Below are positions 26,226-34,450 of a stretch of 64,000 bases of DNA, piece after piece. Position 1 is the stretch's first letter. Every line of letters begins with the position of its first letter. Both the position numbers and the translations under genes were made by a program. The stretch is from Actinomycetospora succinea (lineage in GTDB: Bacteria; Actinomycetota; Actinomycetes; Mycobacteriales; Pseudonocardiaceae), in NCBI RefSeq assembly GCF_004363095.1, contig NZ_SNYO01000006.1:62001-126000 (forward strand), read 5' to 3'. The notes beneath the pieces were generated by a model. That model saw nothing but the letters and a program-made list of their open reading frames with translations. It was not told the DNA's origin and did no database searches.

Positions 26226-26251
26226 CCCCAGGTCAGCGTGCTGACCTGGGG
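26226..26251 (-). terminator. Rho-independent terminator after tRNA-Asn
   Basis: A perfect 12-bp stem CCCCAGGTCAGC/GCTGACCTGGGG followed on the minus strand by TTTTC, 8 bp beyond the tRNA-Asn 3' end. Placement and T-run fit an intrinsic terminator for the tRNA transcript. Confidence 0.85.
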
Positions 26252-26259
26252 CTTCGGGG

Positions 26260-26332
26260 CTCCTCCGACTGGACTCGAACCAGTAACCCTTCGATTAACA
26301 GTCGAATGCTCTGCCGATTGAGCTACGGAGGA
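26260..26332 (-). tRNA. tRNA-Asn (GTT anticodon)
   Basis: 73 nt on the minus strand, CCA not encoded. Acceptor TCCTCCG/CGGAGGA, D arm GCTC/GAGC, anticodon loop CTGTTAA in stem TCGA, T arm CTGG-TTCGAGT-CCAG. Anticodon GTT reads AAC/AAU, Asn. A strong terminator follows. Confidence 0.95.
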
Positions 26333-26449
26333 CCGCTGCGTCCGGGACGGCTCGCGTTCGGACGGTGACACGCTACCTCACGGGCCCCACCGCCTTTCCG
26401 CACGGGGTGGGGCAGGATGGGCAGAACGAGACGTCGGGGAGGAGAAGGC

Positions 26450-26725
26450 ATGAAGATCATCCCGTTCCTGCTGGGTGCCGGCGTGGGGTACGTCCTCGGG
26501 ACGCGGGCCGGCCGCGAGCGCTACGAGCAGATCGCGCGGGCCTACCGCCAGGTGGCCGATCACCCGAGCGTGCAGGGCGCGGCCGGTGTCGCCCGCGCGA
26601 AGGCCGGCGAGGCCGTGCAGACGGGCGTCGCGATCGCCAAGGAGAAGGTGGCGCCGTCGGGCGGGCCCGAGAGCGGGCAGCCCTCCGCGCCGGGTCGGGC
26701 CACCGCCAACGGCTCGGGGGCCTGA
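26450..26725 (+). CDS. Small YtxH-like membrane protein
   Basis: 91 residues; ATG at 26450 with GGGAGGAGAAGG upstream. It starts MKIIPFLLGAGVGYVLGTRAGRERYEQI: a short hydrophobic segment with small residues followed by the basic RAGRERYEQI motif found in many actinobacterial one-helix proteins. The rest is Ala/Lys-rich and helical. Probably bound to the inner membrane by the N-terminal segment. Function unknown; it stands alone between tRNA-Asn and tam. Confidence 0.7.
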   Translation: MKIIPFLLGAGVGYVLGTRAGRERYEQIARAYRQVADHPSVQGAAGVARAKAGEAVQTGVAIAKEKVAPSGGPESGQPSAPGRATANGSGA

Positions 26726-26743
26726 CTCAGGCGCCCAGAGGCC

Positions 26744-27514
26744 TCACGAGCCCAGCACGGCAAACACCCGGCGGAACCCGAACCAGGTCACGCCGGCGTC
26801 GTCGGGTGGGTAGGCGTCGCGCAGCCGGGGCGCCAGCTCCGCGCGCAGGCGCTCCCACCCGGCGTCGTCGAGCACGTCGCGCACCGGGCGCAGGGTGGTG
26901 CCCGCGATCCAGTCGCCCACCGGGTCGTCCCCGGTCAGTGGGTGCAGGTACGTCGTCTCCCAGCAGTCGACGACGCCGCCGGGGCGCGCCGCCGCCAGCA
27001 GGCGGGCGTACTCCTCGGGGGTGCCGACGCCGTAGGCGGGCAGGCCCTCCGGCACGACGCCGGCCCACGCCGGGCTCGCCAGGAGGTCCCGCGCGATCAC
27101 GTGGGAGGGCGACCGCTCGTTGCCCGGCACCTGCACCGCGAGCCAGCCGCCGGCGGGCAGCTCCGTCGCCCAGCGGTCCAGGAGCTCGCGGTGCTCGGGC
27201 ACCCAGTGCAGCACCGCGTTGCACACGACGACGTCGGTCGCGGCGCCCGGGGCGAAGTCGCGGACGTCGGCCTGCTCGGCGTCGACCCCGATCTCGCGCG
27301 CCGCCGCGACCATGTGCGGGGACGCGTCCGAGGCCCGCACCCGCGCACCCGGCCACCGCTGCGCCAGCACGCCGGTGAGGTGCCCGGGCCCGCAGCCGAG
27401 GTCGACGACCTCGCGCGGGTCGCGCGCGCCGACGCGGGCGACGAGGTCGAGGAACGGGCGCGCGCGGTGGTCGTCGTGGCGCCGGTAGAGAGCCGGATCC
27501 CAGGTCAGGGTCAC
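26744..27514 (-). CDS. tam: Trans-aconitate 2-methyltransferase
   Basis: 256 residues. The protein begins TLTWDPALYRRHDDHRARPFLDLV, the N-terminal pattern of Tam, followed by SAM motif VVDLGCGPGHLTGVLAQRWPGA, the acceptor-region motif NAVLHWVPEH and LPAGGWLAVQVPGN. Tam methylates trans-aconitate, an inhibitory side product of the citric acid cycle. The GTG start overlaps the upstream stop (GTGA), so it is the last gene of a dnaG-headed unit. Confidence 0.88.
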   Translation of the reverse strand: MTLTWDPALYRRHDDHRARPFLDLVARVGARDPREVVDLGCGPGHLTGVLAQRWPGARVRASDASPHMVAAAREIGVDAEQADVRDFAPGAATDVVVCNAVLHWVPEHRELLDRWATELPAGGWLAVQVPGNERSPSHVIARDLLASPAWAGVVPEGLPAYGVGTPEEYARLLAAARPGGVVDCWETTYLHPLTGDDPVGDWIAGTTLRPVRDVLDDAGWERLRAELAPRLRDAYPPDDAGVTWFGFRRVFAVLGS

Positions 27515-28083
27515 GACCGTGTGTGTCTCTGGGCGTCCCGGATCTTCTCCCCCACACCCGCCGCCACGGAGCGCACGACCTCCGGGTCGGTGCCGGGGTC
27601 GGGGCGGACGTGCAGGACGATCCCGTCGCCGGGCACGCGGCGCTGGACGAACCAGGCGCCGCCCTCGCTCTCACCATCGCCCAGGTCGTGGTGCTGGCTG
27701 TCCTTGACCGCCGCGGTGACCCGGTGGTGCACGGTCTCGGGCACGCGGCCCGGCTCCGTGAGCGGCACGCGGCGCGGCGCCCGGTCGGCCAGGACGACGA
27801 CCCCGCCGGCCAGCTCCTCGACCTCGTCGGCCTCGACGACGACGAGCGCCCCGGAGGCCCACGTGGCCTTGGTGACGAGGTGCCAGGGCACGCGGTGCGC
27901 GCCCTCCCCCGAGGCGGCGGGCGGCAGCCAGAGCCCCAGGTCGGTGGCGAGCACGATCGACCCGCGCGGCCCGCGGCCGTCGGCGATCACCCGCTCGCCC
28001 TCGTCGAGCGTGCCGGTGAAGCCCTCGGGGACCGGCTCGCGCCCGGTGAGCAGGGCGGACAGCCGGTCGAACACGCCGCTCAC
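27511..28083 (-). CDS. Hypothetical protein downstream of dnaG
   Basis: 190 residues. The GTG at 28083 overlaps the dnaG stop (GTGA), and its own stop overlaps the tam start, so the three are coupled. Content: FDRLSALLTGREPVPEGFTGTLDEGERVIADG, then a beta-rich part reminiscent of PH-like domains (SIVLATDLGLWLPP ... HRVPWHLVTKATW ... LVVVEAD), and a helical C-terminus. Similar proteins follow dnaG in other actinobacteria. No function is known. Confidence 0.7.
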   Translation of the reverse strand: MSGVFDRLSALLTGREPVPEGFTGTLDEGERVIADGRGPRGSIVLATDLGLWLPPAASGEGAHRVPWHLVTKATWASGALVVVEADEVEELAGGVVVLADRAPRRVPLTEPGRVPETVHHRVTAAVKDSQHHDLGDGESEGGAWFVQRRVPGDGIVLHVRPDPGTDPEVVRSVAAGVGEKIRDAQRHTRS

Positions 28084-29993
28084 AGCGGCACCGCGCCCGA
28101 CGCCTGGCTGCGCAGCGCCTTCTTGTACTGCTCGAGGGCGACCAGGTCGCCGTAGAGCTCGTGGTACTCGTTCGCGTCGCTGATCGGCGACAGGCGCTGC
28201 AGCCGCGACTTGATCTCCGAGACCTGGCGCTCGACCAGCGTGCCCTGCAGCGCGCTCATCATCGACGTGATGTAGCGGTGCTCGTCGTTCTCGCGGGTCT
28301 GCAGCGGCTCGACGGCGAGCTCGTGGACGAGGGAGCGGTAGCCGCCGGGGACCTCGCGCCCGACCGCGTCGATCCACGCCGAGCCCGACCAGCCCGCCGA
28401 CGTGCCCCCGGCGGCCAGCACCGCCCGGTGCACCGCGAGGTAGGCCTCGTTGTTGAACGCGTCCTCGGGCAGCGAGTCGTACATCGGCCCGGCCAGTGCC
28501 GGCGACTGCAGCGCCGCCTTGAGCACCTCGCGCTGCACGCGCAGGCGCGGGTCGTCGCGGGCCGGCAGCGCGGGGCCCTCGCCGGAGCCGTTGCCGTTCC
28601 CGTGGCCGCGCCCGTGCGGGGCCCGGCGCGGCGTGCGGCGGGCGGGGGCGTCGGCCGGGGCGCCGGCGGTCTCGCGCACCCGGCGCACCACCTGCGCCTC
28701 GTCGGACCAGCCGACCCACCCGGCGAGCCGGCGGGCGTAGCCGTCGCGCAGGTCCTCGCGCCGGATGCGGGCCACCTCGGGCACGGCGCGCTGCAGCGCC
28801 GCCACCTGGCCCTCGACGGTGCCGAGGTCGTGCTCGTCGAGGATCGCGCGGATGATGAAGCTGAACAGCGGCGCGCGCTGGGCCACGAGGTCGCGCAGCG
28901 CCACCTCGCCGCGGGCCTGGCGCAGGTCGCAGGGGTCCATGTCGTCGGGCGCGACGGCGATGTAGGTCTGGGTGGCGAACTGCTGGTCGCCCTCGAACGC
29001 CTTGCGCGCCGCGGCCTGCCCGGCGGCGTCGCCGTCGAAGACGTAGATGACCTCGCCGCGGTCGAACGAGTCGTCCATGAGCAAGCGGCGCAGCACCGCG
29101 ACGTGCTCGTCGCCGAACGCCGTCCCGCAGCTCGCGACGGCCGTCGTGACGCCCGCGAGGTGCATCGCCATGACGTCGGTGTAGCCCTCGACGATCACGG
29201 CCTGGCGGGTCTTCGCGATCTCCCGCTTGGCCTTGTCGAGCCCGAAGAGCACCTTCGACTTGTGGTAGACGGGCGTCTCGGGGGTGTTGAGGTACTTCGC
29301 CTCGATGCGGTCGTCGTCGAAGAGCCGCCGCGCGCCGAAGCCGACGACGTCGCCGCCGAGGTCGCGGATCGGCCAGAGCAGCCGGCGGTGGAAGCGGTCC
29401 ATGTACCCGCGCTGGCCGGGCCGCGACAGGCCCGCCTTCTCGAGCTCCTCGAGCGTGTAGCCCTGGGCGAGCAGGTGCTTGGTGAGCTTGTCCCAGCCGG
29501 ACGGCGCGAACCCGCAGCCGAAGTCCTGCGCGGCGGCCTGGTCGAACCCGCGCTCGGCGAGGAACTCCCGCGCCTTCTGGGCCTCCCCCGGCGCCCGCAG
29601 CTGCTCGGCGTAGAACTCCGCGGCCAGCTTGTTGGCGGCCAGCAGGCGCGCGCGGGTGCCGCGGTCCTTCTGGACGCTCGACCCGCCGCCCTCGTAGGTC
29701 AGCTGGTAGCCGATGCGGTCGGCGAGCTTCTCCACGGCCTCGACGAAGCCCAGCTGCTCGATCTTCATGAGGAAGTCGATGACGCTGCCGCCCTCGCCGC
29801 AGCCGAAGCAGTGGAAGGTGCCGTGCGTGGGGCGGACGTTGAACGAGGGCGTCTTCTCGTCGTGGAACGGGCAGAGGCCCTTCACCGAGCCCGCGCTGGC
29901 GCGGCGCAGCGCGACGTACTCGCCGATGACCTCGTCGACCCGGTTGCGGTCACGCACCTCCGCGATGTCCGCGTCCCGGATGCGCCCCGCCAT
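28080..29993 (-). CDS. dnaG: DNA primase DnaG
   Basis: 637 residues from the ATG at 29993. The CHC2 zinc finger (C41, H44, C62, C65 in CPFHDEKTPSF and HCFGCGEGG) recognises template, the TOPRIM core shows VEGYTDVMAMH and YVFDGDAAGQAA with the metal-binding Glu and Asp, and the C-terminal helicase-binding region has the low-complexity linker GRGHGNGNGSGEG. It makes RNA primers for replication, working with DnaB. Length fits actinobacterial primases. Confidence 0.95.
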   Translation of the reverse strand: MAGRIRDADIAEVRDRNRVDEVIGEYVALRRASAGSVKGLCPFHDEKTPSFNVRPTHGTFHCFGCGEGGSVIDFLMKIEQLGFVEAVEKLADRIGYQLTYEGGGSSVQKDRGTRARLLAANKLAAEFYAEQLRAPGEAQKAREFLAERGFDQAAAQDFGCGFAPSGWDKLTKHLLAQGYTLEELEKAGLSRPGQRGYMDRFHRRLLWPIRDLGGDVVGFGARRLFDDDRIEAKYLNTPETPVYHKSKVLFGLDKAKREIAKTRQAVIVEGYTDVMAMHLAGVTTAVASCGTAFGDEHVAVLRRLLMDDSFDRGEVIYVFDGDAAGQAAARKAFEGDQQFATQTYIAVAPDDMDPCDLRQARGEVALRDLVAQRAPLFSFIIRAILDEHDLGTVEGQVAALQRAVPEVARIRREDLRDGYARRLAGWVGWSDEAQVVRRVRETAGAPADAPARRTPRRAPHGRGHGNGNGSGEGPALPARDDPRLRVQREVLKAALQSPALAGPMYDSLPEDAFNNEAYLAVHRAVLAAGGTSAGWSGSAWIDAVGREVPGGYRSLVHELAVEPLQTRENDEHRYITSMMSALQGTLVERQVSEIKSRLQRLSPISDANEYHELYGDLVALEQYKKALRSQASGAVPL

Positions 29994-30083
29994 GGCCCCG
30001 AGTGTAGGACCCGGTCCGGGAAGCTTCGTGGCCCTCGGGCGGTTCCCCACCCGACGACGCCGACGACCGCGGAGGATGACGCC

Positions 30084-30875
30084 ATGCAGCTCGACCTGTC
30101 CGGACGGACCGCCCTGGTCACGGGGTCGACCGGGGGCATCGGGCGGGCCATCGCCGCCGACCTGGCCCGCGCCGGCGCCCGGGTGGTGGTCAACGGGCGC
30201 ACCGCGCCGCGGGTCGACGCCGCCGTGACGGAGCTGCGCGACGAGACCGGCGGCGAGGTCGTCGGGGTGGCCGCGGACGTGGCCACGGCCGAGGGCGCCC
30301 ACGAGGTCGCCGCGCGGGAGCCCCACGTCGACGTGCTGGTCAACAACCTCGGCATCTTCGGCCCGCAGCCCGCCCTGGAGATCTCCGACGACGACTGGCG
30401 GCGGTACTTCGAGGTCAACGTGCTCGCCGCGACCCGGCTCATCCGGACCTACCTGCCGGGCATGACCGCCCGCGGCTGGGGCCGGGTGCTCGACATCGCC
30501 AGCGACTCCGCCGTCGTCATCCCCGCCGAGATGATCCACTACGGGATGTCGAAGACGGCCCTGCTCGCCGTGTCCCGCGGGTTCGCCAAGGAGGCGGCCG
30601 GCACGGGCGTCACCGTGAACTCCGTGATCGCGGGCCCGACGAACACCGGCGGTGTCGAGGGGTTCGTGCGCGAGCTCGTCGGCGACGAGCTGCCGTGGGA
30701 CGAGGCGCAGCGCAAGTTCATGATCGAGTATCGGCCGCAGTCGCTGCTGCAGCGCCTCATCGAGCCCGAGGAGATCGCCCACCTCGTGACGTACCTGGCC
30801 TCGCCGCTGGCCTCGGCCACAACGGGCGCGGCCGTGCGCGTCGACGGCGGTTACGTGGACTCGATCGTCCCGTGA
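30084..30875 (+). CDS. SDR family oxidoreductase
   Basis: 263 residues, ATG at 30084 after GGAGG. Motifs: cofactor TGSTGGIG, NGR pattern for NADP preference (VVVNGRT), NNLG in place of NNAG, and the catalytic Ser/YGMSK. The C-terminal half has an insertion around GVEGFVRELVGDELPWDEAQRKF typical of the subgroup annotated as 3-ketoacyl reductase-like. Divergent from dnaG. Substrate unknown. Confidence 0.85.
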   Translation: MQLDLSGRTALVTGSTGGIGRAIAADLARAGARVVVNGRTAPRVDAAVTELRDETGGEVVGVAADVATAEGAHEVAAREPHVDVLVNNLGIFGPQPALEISDDDWRRYFEVNVLAATRLIRTYLPGMTARGWGRVLDIASDSAVVIPAEMIHYGMSKTALLAVSRGFAKEAAGTGVTVNSVIAGPTNTGGVEGFVRELVGDELPWDEAQRKFMIEYRPQSLLQRLIEPEEIAHLVTYLASPLASATTGAAVRVDGGYVDSIVP

Positions 30876-30915
30876 ACCGGCACCCGTCGTCCGAGGCGTC
30901 CGCTACCGTCGGGCC

Positions 30916-31236
30916 ATGACGAGCTCGGCGCCGGTGGGCCCCACGGAGCACCCCCTGCTCCCCGGCGCCTCGCCGGCGACGATCCGGTCGTTCCTGGTGC
31001 CCGAGGACCGCCCGACGTTCGTCGCGGCCTACGAGGCGGCGCTGGACGAGGCCCGGGGAGCGCTTGACCTCTCGCCGGTCCTCGAGCTCGTCGAGGACTG
31101 GCGCCGTGTCGCGCTCGTCCAGGCGGATCCGGTCCGCTTCCGTCGCGCGGTCCACCGTGCCGCCGAGATCGCCACCGGCGAGCCCGCGACCGCCGACGAA
31201 CCGTTCGAGGTGACCCGCTCCAGGGCCGGGCTCTAG
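30916..31236 (+). CDS. DUF6247-like protein, probable antitoxin
   Basis: 106 residues. The central part (RSFLVPEDRPTFVAAYEAALDEARGALDLSPVLELVEDWRRVALVQADPVRFRRAVHRAAE) matches the pattern of the DUF6247 family, small actinobacterial proteins often found before a RelE-like partner. Here a 79-residue RelE-like gene starts 5 bp later. On this basis it is proposed to neutralise that partner; no DNA-binding motif is obvious. The family call is from remembered consensus and needs a profile search. Confidence 0.6.
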   Translation: MTSSAPVGPTEHPLLPGASPATIRSFLVPEDRPTFVAAYEAALDEARGALDLSPVLELVEDWRRVALVQADPVRFRRAVHRAAEIATGEPATADEPFEVTRSRAGL

Positions 31237-31241
31237 ACCCG

Positions 31242-31481
31242 ATGTATGAGGTCGACCCGCTCGACGAGGCGGTCGGCACCCTGCCCGAGGAGCTCTCGGC
31301 GGACTTCCTCGAGGTGCGGACGGCCCTCGAGCGCTCTCCGTGGACGGTCGGCCGGCCCTGGGTGGCGACCAACCCGACCGGCCTACGCACCGTGACGTTC
31401 GGAGCCGGACGTGCCGTGCTCGTCTTCGGGATCATCGACCGCGAATGTCGTGTCTTCCTCGTCAGCCTGGTGATCACGTGA
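31242..31481 (+). CDS. RelE/ParE-like toxin candidate
   Basis: 79 residues, ATG at 31242. It reads YEVDPLDEAVGTLPEEL ... RTALERSPWTVGRPWVATNPTGLRTVTFGAGRAVLVFGIIDRECRVFLVSLV: a helical hairpin, then three strands ending in a VFLVSLV strand, the layout of RelE/ParE toxins. RelE toxins cut mRNA on the ribosome; ParE toxins poison gyrase. Basic catalytic residues cannot be assigned with confidence. It is coupled to the DUF6247-like gene. Confidence 0.55.
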   Translation: MYEVDPLDEAVGTLPEELSADFLEVRTALERSPWTVGRPWVATNPTGLRTVTFGAGRAVLVFGIIDRECRVFLVSLVIT

Positions 31482-31637
31482 CACGCCGGTCACGCCAGCG
31501 CCACGCCCACAGTGTGCCTGACCGGCTCGAGGTAGCCGGTGCGGCGAACCACATGCTTCGGTTTCCGAAGCGCTTCCACTAGTGCGAGGACGTCCTCGAC
31601 GAGCGCCACGACCTCGCGTCCCGGCCGCAGGAACGCC

Positions 31638-31973
31638 CTAGTGGAACGTCGCCCGGTCCACGACGACGCGGTCGATCTCGCCGTCGGCGACGTAGTGGCC
31701 GTCGCCGTCGATGGCGCTGACGTCGAAGGTCAGCCGGTCGCCCTCGGTGGTCAGGGTGGCGTAGACGTCGACCGTGCCGCCGACGGGCGTGGGCCGGCGG
31801 TGCCGCACGCGGATCGCGGCGCCGACCGTCGTCTGGCCGTCGGCGAGGCTCGAGGCGGCCTCGGCCACCGTCGCCGCCTCGAGCCAGGCGATCAGGCGCG
31901 GCGTGCCCAGCACGGGGACGTCGCCGCTGCCGAGCGCGACCGCGGTGTCGTCGTCGGTGACCTCGTACCTCAT
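31638..31973 (-). CDS. Hot-dog thioesterase, fluoroacetyl-CoA thioesterase-like
   Basis: 111 residues from the ATG at 31973. The pattern PRLIAWLEAATVAEAASSLADGQTTVGAAIRVRHRRPTPVGGTVDVYATL fits the FlK-like hot-dog fold: catalytic Glu in the long helix, T-V-G after it and His before PTPVG. Such enzymes hydrolyse short acyl-CoAs. It follows the GMC dehydrogenase unit on the same strand, separated by a palindrome, so a link with formyl- or other short acyl-CoA from the lyase pathway is possible but unproven. Confidence 0.75.
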   Translation of the reverse strand: MRYEVTDDDTAVALGSGDVPVLGTPRLIAWLEAATVAEAASSLADGQTTVGAAIRVRHRRPTPVGGTVDVYATLTTEGDRLTFDVSAIDGDGHYVADGEIDRVVVDRATFH

Positions 31974-32000
31974 CGCGGCGATGGTAGAGGGACCTGCGGC

Positions 32001-32048
32001 CCATGTGAGTGCTTCGGGTCGCCGGGGCGACCCGAAGCACTCACATGG
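32001..32048. repeat. Long perfect palindrome at gene end
   Basis: Two 23-bp arms around a 2-bp centre, left arm starting CCATGTGAGTGCTTCGG, right arm its exact complement. It lies between the GMC dehydrogenase stop (32059) and the next minus-strand gene (start 31973). The arm ends GTGAGYG resemble the palindrome at 34404-34443. It may act as a terminator or be a small mobile palindrome. Confidence 0.8.
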
Positions 32049-32058
32049 CCGGAGGCCA

Positions 32059-33711
32059 TCACATCGTCGGCGCGTCGGCGTTGCTCGGCGTCGTCCTCTG
32101 CGCGGTGATGTGGTCGATGTTGCGCAGGATGTACTCGCCGGTGCGCTGAGAGAGCGCGCCGATGGTGCTGGTCGGGTTGACCGCGGCACCCGTGGTCAGC
32201 GTGCTGCCGTCGACGACGAACAGGTTCGGCACGTCCCAGGTCTGGCACCACTTGTTGAGCACCGAGTCGTCGGGCGTGTTGCCCATCCGGCAGGTGCCCA
32301 TGAGGTGCCAGCCCGGCGGCGGGTAGAGCACGCCGGTGTCGTTGGTCTCGGTCGCCCCGACCGCGCGCGTGGCCTCGAAGATCTTGTCGATGCCGTACTC
32401 GGCCAGCGCGATGTCGTTGGGGTGCAGGGCGTAGTCGACGTGCGCGGCCGGCAGCCCCGACGAGTCCGTCACGTCCGGGTCGAGCGTGACCCGGTTCGAT
32501 TCCACCGGCAGGTCCTCGCCGAACATGAAGACCATGAGGTGGTTGGCGAAGTGGCCGTCGAAGAACTCGCGGTGCTTCTCGCCCCACGGCGCCGTGTAGC
32601 CGGTGTGCGTCCCCATCGCGGCGTAGGCGGGGCCGAAACTGCGCGCGACCTGCATGCCGAATCCGTTGACGAATCCCCGGCTGACGTCGGTGTGGTAGAA
32701 CTCGTGCGAGTACAGGGGCGCGCCGAACGACCCCTTGAATCCCTCGATCGGCTCGTCGAACCACGAATCGCAGAACGCGAACACGTGGTGCATCAGGTAC
32801 TTGCCGACGATGCCGTTCGAGTTCGCGAGGCCGTCGGGGTGGCCCTTCTGCGCGCTCTGCAGCAGCAGGCGCGGGGACCCGATCCCGTTCGCCGCCAGCA
32901 CCACGATCTTCGCGCGGATCTCGTGGCGCTCCCCGGTGACGCGGTCGAGATACGTGGCGCCGGTGGCCCGGCCGCCGTCGGCGTTGATCGTCTCGACGCG
33001 GGCGTTGGTGCGCAGGTCGGCGCCGTGGCGGATCGCGTAGGGCCAGTGGGCGTTCGCCGGGGTGGACAGCGAGCCCGTCGGGCTGCCCGAGAGCTCGTTG
33101 CCCATCGCCTGGTCGGCCTCGCGGTTCTCCCGCGGCTGCGTGATGACCGCGTTGTCCGACGGCCACCAGTGCCAGCCGAGGTCCCTCGACGCCTTGGCGT
33201 ACTTGAGGCCGAGCTTGCCGGGCAGCACCTCGGGGTCGCGGACGGCCTGCTTGCGGTCCGGGTAGGACGGGTCACCGATGCGCCCGGAGATGCCGTAGAT
33301 CTCGTCGTTCTCGTCGTAGAACGGCGCGAGGTCCTCGTAGGAGATCGGCCAGTCGATCGTGCCCTCGAGACCGTGCTCGGTGCCCTTGCGGAAGTCGACC
33401 GGCTTGTAGCGCGGCCAGTGGCCGGCGTAGTGCACGGTCGAGCCGCCGACGTTGTTCATCATGTACGGCGTCGTCGTGCCGGTGACCGGATAGTCCTCCG
33501 GCAGCTGGCGCACGTTGGGGTCGTAGGCCCACCCGCGCTGCTTCTCGAGCTCCCACTCGTCGTGGTAGTGCGGGTGGTCGGTCGGCTTGACCCACGGACC
33601 CTGCTCCAGGCAGGTGACCTTCACGCCGGCCTTGGCCAGCTTGAGCGCGATGCCGGCTCCGCCGGGCCCCGCACCGATGATCAGGACGTCGGTCTCCTCG
33701 TATGCGGCCAT
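32059..33711 (-). CDS. GMC-type dehydrogenase, catalytic subunit
   Basis: 550 residues. FAD motif DVLIIGAGPGGAGIAL at the N-terminus, covalent-type flavin region NNVGGSTVHYAGHWPR, and the C-terminal GMC active site with the His of PPPGWHLMGTCRMG and the Asn in TTGAAVNPTSTIGAL. This is the gluconate 2-dehydrogenase/alcohol dehydrogenase branch that passes electrons to a carrier rather than O2. It follows 7 bp after its small subunit. With a CoA ligase and lyase upstream, a role in oxidising a branched diol such as 2-methyl-1,2-propanediol is suggested by context; the substrate is not proven. Confidence 0.88.
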   Translation of the reverse strand: MAAYEETDVLIIGAGPGGAGIALKLAKAGVKVTCLEQGPWVKPTDHPHYHDEWELEKQRGWAYDPNVRQLPEDYPVTGTTTPYMMNNVGGSTVHYAGHWPRYKPVDFRKGTEHGLEGTIDWPISYEDLAPFYDENDEIYGISGRIGDPSYPDRKQAVRDPEVLPGKLGLKYAKASRDLGWHWWPSDNAVITQPRENREADQAMGNELSGSPTGSLSTPANAHWPYAIRHGADLRTNARVETINADGGRATGATYLDRVTGERHEIRAKIVVLAANGIGSPRLLLQSAQKGHPDGLANSNGIVGKYLMHHVFAFCDSWFDEPIEGFKGSFGAPLYSHEFYHTDVSRGFVNGFGMQVARSFGPAYAAMGTHTGYTAPWGEKHREFFDGHFANHLMVFMFGEDLPVESNRVTLDPDVTDSSGLPAAHVDYALHPNDIALAEYGIDKIFEATRAVGATETNDTGVLYPPPGWHLMGTCRMGNTPDDSVLNKWCQTWDVPNLFVVDGSTLTTGAAVNPTSTIGALSQRTGEYILRNIDHITAQRTTPSNADAPTM

Positions 33712-33718
33712 GATCGCC

Positions 33719-34360
33719 TCACTTCGTCCAGGACAGCTGGGAGAGGTCGACGCGGACGACCTCGTCGGTCTCGAGGTAGGAGCCGTTCTCCTGCGCCTGG
33801 GTCAGCAGCTCCTCGTCCCAGGGCTCCGTGGTCTGCAGGTAGCCGTAGGGCAGGGGCGGGCCGTGGTAGTCGCGGCCGGCCGGGAGGTTCCGGTTGATCG
33901 CAAGGGTCACGACGGGGCGCGAGTAGTAGCCGTAGTAGACGAGCGCCCGCAGCTGCTCGAAGAGCGGATCCTCGGCCTTCTCGAGAGCCGCGATCGCGGC
34001 CGTCCGGTCGGCGACGGAACCATCGACGAACCCCTGCCCCAGGCGGTCGAGCCCGGCCTTGAACTCGTCCTCGGTCGCGAACGGGAAGTGCTTGTTCTTG
34101 TAGCCGCTCGGCGTGACGTAGCGGCCCATGAACGTCACGAGGTCCTGCTCGCTCGCCGTCGGCCAGTCCGGGTGCGGCGGGATGATCGTGTCCGCGGCCG
34201 CGTCGATCACCGCCGCCTGGGTGGCGTCGAAGCCGACCGGGTTCTGCAGGCCGCCGAGGCGCGGGCGGCCGGTCTCGAAGAACCCGCCCGCCTCCCCCGG
34301 CGTGGCCGTCGTCTCCGGAGCGCCGAACGGTGCCGGCTTCTCCCCGAGGGCGTTGTTCAC
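33719..34360 (-). CDS. Gluconate 2-dehydrogenase subunit 3 family protein
   Basis: 213 residues from a GTG at 34360 after GGGGAGA. The domain starts DATQAAVIDAAADTIIPPHPDWP, the signature of the small subunit that accompanies GMC dehydrogenases, and ends PWDEELLTQAQENGSYLETDEVV. No clear twin-arginine signal is seen at the N-terminus, so periplasmic export through this subunit is not supported. Paired with the GMC subunit 7 bp downstream. Confidence 0.85.
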   Translation of the reverse strand: MNNALGEKPAPFGAPETTATPGEAGGFFETGRPRLGGLQNPVGFDATQAAVIDAAADTIIPPHPDWPTASEQDLVTFMGRYVTPSGYKNKHFPFATEDEFKAGLDRLGQGFVDGSVADRTAAIAALEKAEDPLFEQLRALVYYGYYSRPVVTLAINRNLPAGRDYHGPPLPYGYLQTTEPWDEELLTQAQENGSYLETDEVVRVDLSQLSWTK

Positions 34361-34403
34361 GACGTTCTCCCCTCTCCGCTGAAGGTGGGTCCGTGTGGGT
34401 GAC

Positions 34404-34443
34404 GTGAGCGATTTCCTGCGCTATAGCGCAGGAAATCGCTCAC
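34404..34443. repeat. Perfect 40-bp palindrome at gene end
   Basis: 20-bp arms without spacer, left arm GTGAGCGATTTCCTGCGCTA. It lies directly before the stop codon end of the CoA ligase unit (34451) and upstream of the small-subunit gene start (34360). The ends match the family seen at 32001-32048 (GTGAGYG ... CRCTCAC followed by ATGG). A terminator role between the two units is likely. Confidence 0.85.
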
Positions 34444-34450
34444 ATGGGAA

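Noticed and set aside
31490-31636. Minus-strand reading of about 46 residues (VVALVEDVLALVEALRKPKH ...) between the toxin candidate and the thioesterase-like gene
   Set aside because: It looks protein-like but lacks a convincing start and partly overlaps the neighbouring gene's end; could be a gene remnant.
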